The notes beneath the pieces are model-generated. The model searched no databases, was not told the DNA's origin, and saw only the letters and a program-made list of their open reading frames with translations. A program made the position numbers and the translations under genes. Of a stretch of DNA of 50,525 bases, positions 41,282-48,265 are shown in pieces (the first letter of the stretch is position 1; each line of letters starts with the position of its first letter). This DNA is from Bacteroidales bacterium (GTDB taxonomy: Bacteria; Bacteroidota; Bacteroidia; Bacteroidales; Tenuifilaceae), in contig JAFGDZ010000043.1 in NCBI GenBank assembly GCA_016931855.1, positions 1-50,525 on the forward strand, written 5' to 3'.

Positions 41282-43726
41282 ATGTACAAACGTTTTTTAC
41301 TACTAATTAGTGCAGCAATACTATCTGTTAGCACTATTGCCTTTAGCGCACCAGTGGACGAAGGGGCACCAAAGGGTACCATTAAGGGCTTTGTTTACGA
41401 CTCTCTGGCCAAACAGCCCCTTGAGTATGCAACCATATCGTTAACCAGCACAACAACAGGAAAGGTTGTTACTGGAACCATTACCGACAACAGCGGCTTT
41501 TTCCGCATTAAAGGGCTAGAGTTTGGCATCTATAACGTGGAGATTACTTTTATTGGCTACAACGCCAAAAACCTAGGACAGGTAAAGGTTACAGGTAAAG
41601 AAAGGGAAATAGATCTTGGGCAAATACATCTAACTCCCAATATTAACGAGATGGACGAGGTTGTTGTGGTTGCCGATAGGCCTACCATGACCTACAAAAT
41701 CGACAAAAAGGTAATTAACGTTAGCCAGCAGCACACCTCGGCATCGGGAACGGCTGTGGAGCTACTGGAGAGCATCCCATCCATTACCGTAAGCATAGAT
41801 GGCGATGTTAGCCTACGCGGAAGCACCAGTTTCTCGGTACTTATCGATGGTAAGCCTAGCGTTCTTAGCGCATCCGATGTGCTTGCGCAAATTCCAGCCA
41901 GCCAAATTGAGAATATTGAGATTATTACCAACCCATCGGCTAAGTTCGACCCCGACGGCGTGGCAGGTATCATCAACATCATAATGAAAAAGAACCGCCT
42001 ACAGGGTGTTAGCGGCATTGCCAATATCAACGTAGGTACTCAAAACCAGTACGGCGCCGATGTGCTGCTAACCTATCGCAAGGAGAAGTTTAACTACTTT
42101 TTGGGCGTTGACTACAATAACCGTGGCCGCTTTGGGGAATCAACAACTAAGAACGAAACCACCAAGGACGACACCACCCGATACATTTACTCCAACGGCG
42201 ACTTTGAGCGCAGCGGAGCACGCTGGAGCGTACGCGGAGGCATAGACTACAGCATTACTCCACGCGATGTTATTAGCGTTGGCGCGAACCTGGGTAGCCG
42301 CTCTTTTGGTGGCGACAACACCCAGCTTTACCAGCAGTGGACAAACCCTGCTACCATAAGCCAAAAGTACACAAGCTACGAAGAGTCGGAGCGTGGAGGC
42401 GATTACATCACCACAAACCTAGACTACACCCATAACTTTGCCAAGAAGGGGCACACCCTAGCCAGCCAGTTCATTTTTGAGCGCAGCAACTCAAACGACG
42501 AGGCTCTTAGCAACCTTTGGGATGAGCTGGGCAACATATCCAGCGGACAAAAGACCATTGAGAAGGGTCCCGAAACGGAGTACCGCTTTAAGCTGGACTA
42601 CACCTTACCTCTATTTGAAAAATCGAAGATTGAAGCGGGTTACCAGGCTCGCCTAGAAACCGAAGAGGCAGAGAACAACATGTCGCAGTACAACACCACC
42701 ACCGGCGCCTACGATTTTCAGCCGCTCTTCTCTCACGACATTGAGTACAACACCAACATCCACTCGCTTTACTCTACCTACTCGGGCGAAGCCGGCAAGC
42801 TAGGCTACCAAGCAGGACTTAGGGGCGAGTACACCTACCGCTTTATTGAGCTACTTGGCGAGGATAAGGAGTTTGAGCTTAACCGCTGGGATTTTTACCC
42901 AACGCTACACCTATCGTACGCTCTTCCTGCCGAGCAGCAGCTTATGACCAGCTACACTCGTCGCGTGTCAAGAACCCACGGTTACTTCCTTGAACCATTC
43001 CTAACCTGGGAAGATGCCTACAACGTACGCCAGGGTAATCCAAACCTTAAACCAGAGTACATTGACTCCTACGAGCTTAGCTACCAAAAGAAGTTTAAGA
43101 ACGGCAACGTATTCTCCGCCGATCTTTACTACCGCATAACCAACAATAAAGTTGAGCGTATCCGCAGCGTTTATGAACCCAACGTGTTCCTAAACTCTGT
43201 TGACAATGTGGGCAAGGACTACTCCTTTGGTACCGAGCTTATGTTTGGCATAGACCCAACCCGCTGGTGGCATATCGACCTTATGGGTAACCTTTACGAC
43301 TACCGTCAGGAAGGCGTTATTCTTGGCCGAGCATACGACAAAAACAGCTTTAACTGGAACGCCCGCTTTAACAACACCTTTAAACTGGGCCGTTGGACCA
43401 GAGTTCAGCTAAACGGAATGTACAATAGCCCAACCGTAACAGCCCAGGGCAGCGCCGAAGGATTTATGATGACCAGCCTTGCAGTTAAGCAGGATTTCCT
43501 AAAGGGCAAGCTATCGCTTACCGTGCAAATGCGCGACTTTCTACGCACAGCAGGGCACGAATGGGAATCGGAAGGCCCAGACTTTTACACCTATCGCAAG
43601 TTTAAGCCCGACTGGCCATACATTTCGGCTACCATAAGCATTAAGCTAAACAACTACCGCCCCGACCGCAAGCGCAGCCAGCAGGATGGTGGCATGGACG
43701 ATATGGACATGGGTGGCGAGTTTTAA
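41282..43726 (+). CDS. TonB-dependent receptor, outer-membrane barrel of the OMP_b-brl_3 type
   Basis: The ATG at 41282 gives 814 residues with a clean signal peptide (MYKRFLLLISAAILSVS); the in-frame start 25 codons earlier is unlikely. A carboxypeptidase-like domain covers about residues 30-115, followed by the TonB box-like MDEVVVVADRP. The plug (about 130-235) contains LRGSTSFSVLIDGKPSVLSA and DPDGVAGIINIIMKKN. The barrel ends in a Met/Asp-rich tail (GGMDDMDMGGEF). This family is often found next to two-component systems in Bacteroidota. The tail hints at metal contact, but that is weak evidence. A strong terminator follows 28 bases after the stop. Confidence 0.9.
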   Translation: MYKRFLLLISAAILSVSTIAFSAPVDEGAPKGTIKGFVYDSLAKQPLEYATISLTSTTTGKVVTGTITDNSGFFRIKGLEFGIYNVEITFIGYNAKNLGQVKVTGKEREIDLGQIHLTPNINEMDEVVVVADRPTMTYKIDKKVINVSQQHTSASGTAVELLESIPSITVSIDGDVSLRGSTSFSVLIDGKPSVLSASDVLAQIPASQIENIEIITNPSAKFDPDGVAGIINIIMKKNRLQGVSGIANINVGTQNQYGADVLLTYRKEKFNYFLGVDYNNRGRFGESTTKNETTKDDTTRYIYSNGDFERSGARWSVRGGIDYSITPRDVISVGANLGSRSFGGDNTQLYQQWTNPATISQKYTSYEESERGGDYITTNLDYTHNFAKKGHTLASQFIFERSNSNDEALSNLWDELGNISSGQKTIEKGPETEYRFKLDYTLPLFEKSKIEAGYQARLETEEAENNMSQYNTTTGAYDFQPLFSHDIEYNTNIHSLYSTYSGEAGKLGYQAGLRGEYTYRFIELLGEDKEFELNRWDFYPTLHLSYALPAEQQLMTSYTRRVSRTHGYFLEPFLTWEDAYNVRQGNPNLKPEYIDSYELSYQKKFKNGNVFSADLYYRITNNKVERIRSVYEPNVFLNSVDNVGKDYSFGTELMFGIDPTRWWHIDLMGNLYDYRQEGVILGRAYDKNSFNWNARFNNTFKLGRWTRVQLNGMYNSPTVTAQGSAEGFMMTSLAVKQDFLKGKLSLTVQMRDFLRTAGHEWESEGPDFYTYRKFKPDWPYISATISIKLNNYRPDRKRSQQDGGMDDMDMGGEF

Positions 43727-43753
43727 ACCTCCACATCAAAAAAAATAATGGGA

Positions 43754-43792
43754 ACACCTTACCTATTGCGCAAAACGCTAGGTAAGGTGTTC
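43754..43792 (+). terminator. Terminator hairpin, copy 1
   Basis: AACACCTTACCTA pairs perfectly with TAGGTAAGGTGTT, with GCG/CGC pairing inside, followed by CTTATTTT. It ends the receptor transcript. An almost identical copy lies at 44,120-44,158. Confidence 0.85.
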
Positions 43793-43796
43793 TTAT

Positions 43797-44105
43797 TTTG
43801 GCTCTACTGCTACTTTAATGGCAAAGATGTAAACCATCGTAAATGAATAGGATTGAACTTCTAAAATTGCGAATCAGCCACCACACCCTCGCTCTTCGTG
43901 CCGTAGGCACGTAACATCGGTAGGTAATACCACTAGAATAAGTGATACACCCCGTAGGGGTGTGCCTTTAATCCGCTTTTATTCGAACGCCCCTTACGGG
44001 GCGAAAACACTCCTTGAATAATCATTTCTACCGACAGATTGCCCCTAACGGGGCTAAAACAAGCGTATCGCAAGCTACTTTTATCAATTATTACTGTGGT
44101 AAGAC
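43797..44105. repeat. Island of four short palindromes
   Basis: No gene is visible in this stretch between the two terminator copies. It holds four GC-rich palindromes: CGTGCC-GTA-GGCACG (43,897-43,911), ACACCCC-GTA-GGGGTGT (43,947-43,963), GCCCC-TTAC-GGGGC (43,989-44,002) and GCCCC-TAAC-GGGGC (44,041-44,054). Short palindromes with a GTA or TAAC centre are common as dispersed elements in Bacteroidota genomes. Confidence 0.65.
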
Positions 44106-44119
44106 AAAAAAATAACGGG

Positions 44120-44158
44120 AACACCTTACCTATTGCGCAAAACGCTAGGTAAGGTGTT
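44120..44158 (+). terminator. Terminator hairpin, copy 2
   Basis: The hairpin is identical to copy 1 over its whole length and the flank on its left (AATAACGGG against AATAATGGG) is nearly so. A longer T-run follows. It stands 40 bases before the next start codon and has no gene of its own to end. Confidence 0.8.
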
Positions 44159-44197
44159 TTTTGTTTTATAAAATTGCACTCCTAAACCCCATTAGCC

Positions 44198-44767
44198 ATG
44201 AAAATAAAAAATTCCGATTTCTACAAAAAGCTAACGTTCGAATTTATATCCGTTGCCTTTGCCGTATTCCTTGGCCTTATGCTAAACCAGTGGAAGGATA
44301 ACCGCACCAACAGAAAAACAGCCGAAATATCGGTTAACAACATAGTTACCGAGGTAAACGAGAACGCCAAAAGACTTAAGGATATGCTTACCTCCCACAA
44401 CGCGCTTAACGCCATTATCGACTCCGTTATAAACAAGCAGCTACCCGACGAGGCTTTAGATACCGTATCGGGGCTAACCATGAACCTACTCCAGTCAACA
44501 GCGTGGGAAACCGCAAAGCTCACCCAAGCCATTGCATACATCGATGTTAGAGTTGTTAAGGAGGCCGCAGGCATTTATGAGTTTCAGGATTACTACAAGA
44601 GCATTGTTAAGGAGTTTGTACTACAGGATATATCCAACCCAGAGGAGTTATCGCCCGAAACCACGCTGAGATATACAAACAAGTTCCTTGATAAAATAAT
44701 ACCCATTGAGACCAACCTGCTACAGTACTACGATGAGCTGCTTAAAACCATAGAGGAGCACCAGTAG
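44198..44767 (+). CDS. Membrane-anchored protein, DUF6090-like
   Basis: The 189-residue protein has a short basic start, one membrane helix (FEFISVAFAVFLGLMLNQW, about residues 14-32), and a helical remainder that should lie in the periplasm. The sequence NQWKDNRTNRKTAEISVNNI just after the helix resembles the NEWNENR motif of small Bacteroidota membrane proteins grouped as DUF6090. No catalytic motif is visible, and the function is unknown. It is followed after 81 bases by three other small envelope genes on the same strand, suggesting a shared transcript. Confidence 0.55.
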   Translation: MKIKNSDFYKKLTFEFISVAFAVFLGLMLNQWKDNRTNRKTAEISVNNIVTEVNENAKRLKDMLTSHNALNAIIDSVINKQLPDEALDTVSGLTMNLLQSTAWETAKLTQAIAYIDVRVVKEAAGIYEFQDYYKSIVKEFVLQDISNPEELSPETTLRYTNKFLDKIIPIETNLLQYYDELLKTIEEHQ

Positions 44768-44848
44768 CACACAGCACTCTTTGCGTATCATCGCCGCAGC
44801 GTAACGATTTTCATTGTACCTTTCGGGAGAGCAATAATCCTAAACCCA

Positions 44849-45397
44849 ATGAAAAAGTGCCTACTAGCTGCGCTTATACTTATGGCAAGCGCAACCACCC
44901 TTACCGCACAACAGGCAGAGCAAGCAGAAAAGGCCGCCATGCAATGCCTAACGCAGCAATTTGCTCAGCATGGTGTAACCATTCAAACGCTTCTAGCTGC
45001 TGTTGATAACTACAAGCGGTTTGCCGCCGCCAATGATATTACCCGTTTCGATGCGCAAAAGGCACAGGTGGACTCTATACTTACCGCATGTGGCTTCTAC
45101 ACCGATAGCCTATCGTACACAATATGGCTCCTCCCCTGCCTTAGCAGCGGCTACAGCACCCTTGCGGCTGCCCACGATACCACAAGCAGCTACTACCGAA
45201 CCGTATCACACCTAATGTATCTGCAAAACAACCCGTGGGTACTCAATGAGCTATCGCCAGCACTACAGCTTGAGGCAGCCCGTTCCACCGTTCTCGATAT
45301 CGACACCCAAAAGGATATATACAAGCTCTACTCGCTGCTTATGTTCCACGCCGTATCAAGACAAGCGGCTAAACACAAACCCACAAACCAGCACTAG
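44849..45397 (+). CDS. Secreted small protein of unknown function
   Basis: The 182-residue protein has a clear signal peptide (MKKCLLAALILMASATTLTA) and is otherwise mostly helical, with Ala- and Gln-rich stretches. I recognise no family. Its stop lies two bases before the next start, so it is translated with the lipocalin-like/VOC gene. It lacks a lipobox and T9SS tail and should stay in the periplasm. Confidence 0.6.
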   Translation: MKKCLLAALILMASATTLTAQQAEQAEKAAMQCLTQQFAQHGVTIQTLLAAVDNYKRFAAANDITRFDAQKAQVDSILTACGFYTDSLSYTIWLLPCLSSGYSTLAAAHDTTSSYYRTVSHLMYLQNNPWVLNELSPALQLEAARSTVLDIDTQKDIYKLYSLLMFHAVSRQAAKHKPTNQH

Positions 45398-45399
45398 CC

Positions 45400-46359
45400 A
45401 TGAAAAGACACACACTTTTAACCATTGCACTAACCCTTACAGCGGGAATGCTAGCAGCCCAAAACAACCCATTCCAAAGGCTAAACTTTGTACTAGGTAG
45501 CTGGACAGGAACAGGTAGCGGCTTTGGCAATGCAAAATCCACAGTAGAATCCTCCTTTAAGCCCGCTTTAAACGGAAGTTTTATTGAGGTAACCAACGAA
45601 TCGTACTTTGAGCCAACCCAACGTAACCCCAAAGGGGAGCACCACATCGACAAAGGGTTTATTAGCTACGACAAAGCCAGAAAGGCCATTGTATTTAGGC
45701 AGTTCCACGTAGAAGGTTTTATTAATCAGTACATTCTAGTCGATTCCCTTTCCAACGACTCAACCCTAGTTTTTGAATCCGAGACCATTGAAAATTTTGT
45801 TGAAGGGGGCAAAGCCCGCTGGACCATTAAGAAAACCGCACACCAGTCGATAGAAACCACCTTCGATTTGGCCATGCCTAACAAGCCATTTGCCTGCTAC
45901 GGAACCAACAACCTTACCAAAACCAGCTACTCAGTATCAGCAGGCGAGCCTAAAGCCACGGGCATTGGAGGCATCTTTTTCTTCTCCAATAACCCCGCAC
46001 AAACCAAGGAGTGGTATGCCAAAAATCTAGGACTAGAGGTTAACGAGTGGGGCTCCAGCTTTGAGTTTAGAAACGCCAACAGGCCACAGGAAATAAACTA
46101 CCTACAGTGGAGCCCGTTCAAAACAGGAAGCAAGTACTTTGCCCCATCAAAAAAGGAGTTTATGATTAACTACCGCGTACAAAACATTGAGGCGCTTATA
46201 ACCAAGCTTAAGCAGAATGCCGTAACTATTGTAGATAGCCTTGAGGTTTACGACTATGGTAAGTTTATTCATATTATGGATGCCGAGGGCAACAAAATTG
46301 AGCTATGGGAACCCATAGATAGCGTTTTTACCAACATGGGAGGCAAAACCACTAAATAG
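45400..46359 (+). CDS. Secreted beta-barrel plus VOC (glyoxalase-like) fusion
   Basis: The 319-residue protein has a signal peptide (ending AGMLAAQ). Residues 24-185 form a small-barrel domain beginning FVLGSWTGTGSGFG, similar to the GxWxGxG start of DUF1579 and nitrobindin-like domains. Residues 190-312 form a VOC domain (GIGGIFFFSNNPAQTKEWYA, KNLGLEVNEWGSSFEF, FIHIMDAEGNKIELWEP). VOC domains bind metals and catalyse lyase or dioxygenase reactions, or simply bind drugs. Metal-site Glu is present in IELWEP, but the first-half metal ligand is unclear. The fusion of both domains in a periplasmic protein is unusual. The substrate is unknown. Confidence 0.75.
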   Translation: MKRHTLLTIALTLTAGMLAAQNNPFQRLNFVLGSWTGTGSGFGNAKSTVESSFKPALNGSFIEVTNESYFEPTQRNPKGEHHIDKGFISYDKARKAIVFRQFHVEGFINQYILVDSLSNDSTLVFESETIENFVEGGKARWTIKKTAHQSIETTFDLAMPNKPFACYGTNNLTKTSYSVSAGEPKATGIGGIFFFSNNPAQTKEWYAKNLGLEVNEWGSSFEFRNANRPQEINYLQWSPFKTGSKYFAPSKKEFMINYRVQNIEALITKLKQNAVTIVDSLEVYDYGKFIHIMDAEGNKIELWEPIDSVFTNMGGKTTK

Positions 46360-46409
46360 CACTACTACATACAGCAACGCCTTTGGGTTTAAACAAAAAC
46401 ACAAAAGCC

Positions 46410-46805
46410 ATGAAAAAACTAGCAATACTAGCCACCCTTATGCTTTTAGCCACAATTGGGGTAGCACAGGAGTACGTTACCAAAGCACCCGAATGGTTTA
46501 AGAAACCCCCAAAGATTGAAGGCAAGTACGTTGCCGTTGGCAAGAGCTGGTCGGCAAGGGAGAGCATTGCCGAGGACAAGGCACGCATGGCAGCACTAGC
46601 CCATATTGCCAACCAGATTAACCCGCCCAAGCAAAGCTGGTTCTCAAAAATATTTAGGCGCGGCAACAGGACCGAGAGGGTAACCACAACCAAAACCACC
46701 AACGAGGCCACACTAAAAAACACAAGCACCATAAAAAAAGCGGTACAACCAGAGAACGGCGGATTTACGGTTTACCTACTGGTTACCTGCGATAGAGAGA
46801 AATAA
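46410..46805 (+). CDS. Secreted LPP20-like protein
   Basis: The ATG at 46410 gives 131 residues; a TTG nine codons earlier would bury the signal peptide. After the signal (MKKLAILATLMLLATIGVAQ), the PEWFKKPP stretch and GKYVAVGKSWSARESIAEDK followed by ARMAALAHIANQI match the LPP20 domain pattern (an early W, then a GxG and an AxxxAxxxA helix). There is no lipobox Cys, so it is a soluble form. Members are envelope proteins of unknown role. It is the last gene of the small run and AT content rises sharply after it. Confidence 0.62.
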   Translation: MKKLAILATLMLLATIGVAQEYVTKAPEWFKKPPKIEGKYVAVGKSWSARESIAEDKARMAALAHIANQINPPKQSWFSKIFRRGNRTERVTTTKTTNEATLKNTSTIKKAVQPENGGFTVYLLVTCDREK

Positions 46806-46928
46806 TTTAAGCCAGCAGCCAAACCCACCACTTCTACACTTAGCTCTATTTACTTGGTAGCATGATCCTTATTATAAAAAAGTTATGGCTACAGTTAAAT
46901 TTTTGCACTTTATTTATTAGGTTTGATA

Positions 46929-46991
46929 TATACAACGGTTGTCGTACATATTCCTACAAATTTTGGTGTATATGTACGACGGGGTTGTATA
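46929..46991. repeat. attC-like long imperfect palindrome
   Basis: The outer arms TATACAAC and GTTGTATA (46,929-46,936; 46,984-46,991) and inner arms GTCGTACATAT and ATATGTACGAC (46,941-46,951; 46,970-46,980) pair perfectly. They have 4- and 3-base spacers and an 18-base loop. This is the R''/L''-loop-L'/R' layout of integron attC sites. Each outer core (ATACAAC, GTTGTAT) differs from RYYYAAC / GTTRRRY by one base. Confidence 0.5.
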
Positions 46992-47001
46992 GATAAGTAA
47001 G

Positions 47002-47014
47002 TTGTAACCAATGC
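47002..47014 (+). repeat. Left inverted-repeat arm flanking the ABC-3C module
   Basis: TTGTAACCAATGC is the reverse complement of GCACTGGTTACAA at 49,972-49,984, with one mismatch in 13. Confidence 0.5.
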
Positions 47015-47058
47015 AAGAAGCTTCAGTTCATTGAAGATAGATATGAAAACATTTTAAG

Positions 47059-47066
47059 TATATTTG
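47059..47066 (+). promoter_or_regulatory. -7 promoter element of the ABC-3C operon
   Basis: TATATTTG is an exact TAnnTTTG match, 19 bases before the SMEK start codon. A TTG at 47,031-47,033 could act as -33 but is spaced a little wide. The promoter lies inside the flanking repeats, so the module carries its own. Confidence 0.6.
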
Positions 47067-47085
47067 CAAAAACATTATAAAAGAA

Positions 47086-48057
47086 ATGAACAGAAATCCT
47101 TATTTTGATTACATAGACGAAAAACTTCATGTTTTAGTTAGAAGGATTGAAACAAGGGGAAAACTGAATCTGTTAGACTTACATTTACATTCCGAAAATT
47201 TCTATTTACATTTTTTCAATTTATTGTATGGTTATCGATTAGAAAACTTAAATTCAAAATTGCAAAATGTTGAAGCAATAGATTTAATAGACCATACCAA
47301 TAAAATAATTATTCAAGTATCAGCAACTTGTACTAAGCAAAAAATTGAATCGGCTCTATCGAAACCGATTTTGAATAATTATAAAAATTATTCATTTAAG
47401 TTTATCTCAATCTCAAAGGACGCAACAGAACTTAGGAAAAAGGCTTTTAAGAATCCATATTCATTAACATTTGCGCCTATTGCCGATATTTTTGATATTG
47501 CTTCTTTACTAAATGATATTTTAATTAAGAAAGCTGAAGAAATACAGGTAATATACAAATTCATTAAAGATGAACTAGGTGGAGAAGTTGATGTAGTTAA
47601 ACTTGATTCAAATCTTGCTTCCGTTATCAATACCCTTTCAAAAGAAAAATGGGATGAAACTAATGAAAGTGAATCTGTTAATAGTTTTGAGATTGAGCGC
47701 AAAATTACTCATAACGACCTGAAAGATTCAAAAGAAATCATTGATGAATATTGTGTGTTTTATAAAAAGGTAGACGAAAAATATTCTGAATTCGACACTT
47801 TAGGAGTTAATAAAAGCGCATCAGTGCTGAGAAGCATTCGAAAAGAGTATCTTAACTTGAAAAATTCAGGTACTCCTGATACCGTTTTTCAGTCAGTTAT
47901 TGAAAAGATTAAAGAAAAGGTATTAGAAAGTCCTAATTTTGAAAGAATACCTATTGATGAATTAGAGTTATGTATTGATATTCTTGTAGTTGATGCTTTT
48001 ATACGATGCAAGATTTTTGAAAACCCTCAAAATTATAATTATGCTACTTCCCGATAA
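47086..48057 (+). CDS. SMEK-domain protein, ABC-3C component
   Basis: The 323-residue protein begins with the SMEK N-terminal domain (about 1-160). Typical segments are LVRRIETRGKLNLLDLHLHS, ENFYLHFFNLLYGYRLENLN, then NVEAIDLIDHTNKIIIQVSA and FKFISISKDATELRKKAF. That Asp/Gln-containing core resembles a restriction-endonuclease-like fold, which would make it the effector nuclease, though this is an inference. The C-terminal half is helical and acidic and fits the coupling region that contacts the other components. SMEK proteins are known as the third component of ABC-3C conflict systems. Its last 17 bases overlap the next gene, proving tight coupling. It is AT-rich compared with the genes on its left. 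Confidence 0.85.
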   Translation: MNRNPYFDYIDEKLHVLVRRIETRGKLNLLDLHLHSENFYLHFFNLLYGYRLENLNSKLQNVEAIDLIDHTNKIIIQVSATCTKQKIESALSKPILNNYKNYSFKFISISKDATELRKKAFKNPYSLTFAPIADIFDIASLLNDILIKKAEEIQVIYKFIKDELGGEVDVVKLDSNLASVINTLSKEKWDETNESESVNSFEIERKITHNDLKDSKEIIDEYCVFYKKVDEKYSEFDTLGVNKSASVLRSIRKEYLNLKNSGTPDTVFQSVIEKIKEKVLESPNFERIPIDELELCIDILVVDAFIRCKIFENPQNYNYATSR

Positions 48058-48265
48058 CATTCATCCAGAAAATAGTATCTATTATAATGGTGCGCTTGTG
48101 TTGCAAGTCCTTCAAAAGAAAGATGGGCTTGATATAGTTAATCTTTATCAAGAAGTAAAACAATTAAAAGAGTTGACTTTCTCAGTATTCATTCTTTGCT
48201 TGGACTGGTTGTACATTGCAAATATTGCAGTTGTTAAAGAAGGGAGGGTTGAATTATGTTCTTAA
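48041..48265 (+). CDS. ABC-3C middle component 6
   Basis: The ATG at 48041 starts the usual MLLPDNIHPENSIYYNGA; an upstream in-frame ATG would add 17 residues read from the SMEK gene. The product has 74 residues, normal for the MC6 family. It continues with ALVLQVLQKK, then FSVFILCLDWLYIANIAVV and ends GRVELCS. The late helix plus the short beta-hairpin before a Cys is typical. Middle components bridge the ATPase and the effector. It overlaps SMEK by 17 bases and the ATPase gene by 10 bases, so all three are translated together. Confidence 0.85.
   Translation: MLLPDNIHPENSIYYNGALVLQVLQKKDGLDIVNLYQEVKQLKELTFSVFILCLDWLYIANIAVVKEGRVELCS
48243..48248 (+). promoter_or_regulatory. Shine-Dalgarno sequence of the DUF2326 gene
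   Basis: GGGAGG lies seven bases before the ATG at 48256. It is a strong Shine-Dalgarno site, unlike most starts in this window, and confirms the start that overlaps the MC6 gene. Confidence 0.6.

Noticed and set aside
43897-44054. Possible CRISPR array
   Set aside because: The palindromes differ in sequence, are unevenly spaced and there are no cas genes.
46902-46925. TTTG followed by TAGGTTTG as a second ABC-3C promoter
   Set aside because: The spacing between the two elements is only 12 bases, too short for the Bacteroidota promoter, and the attC-like palindrome would follow in the transcript.
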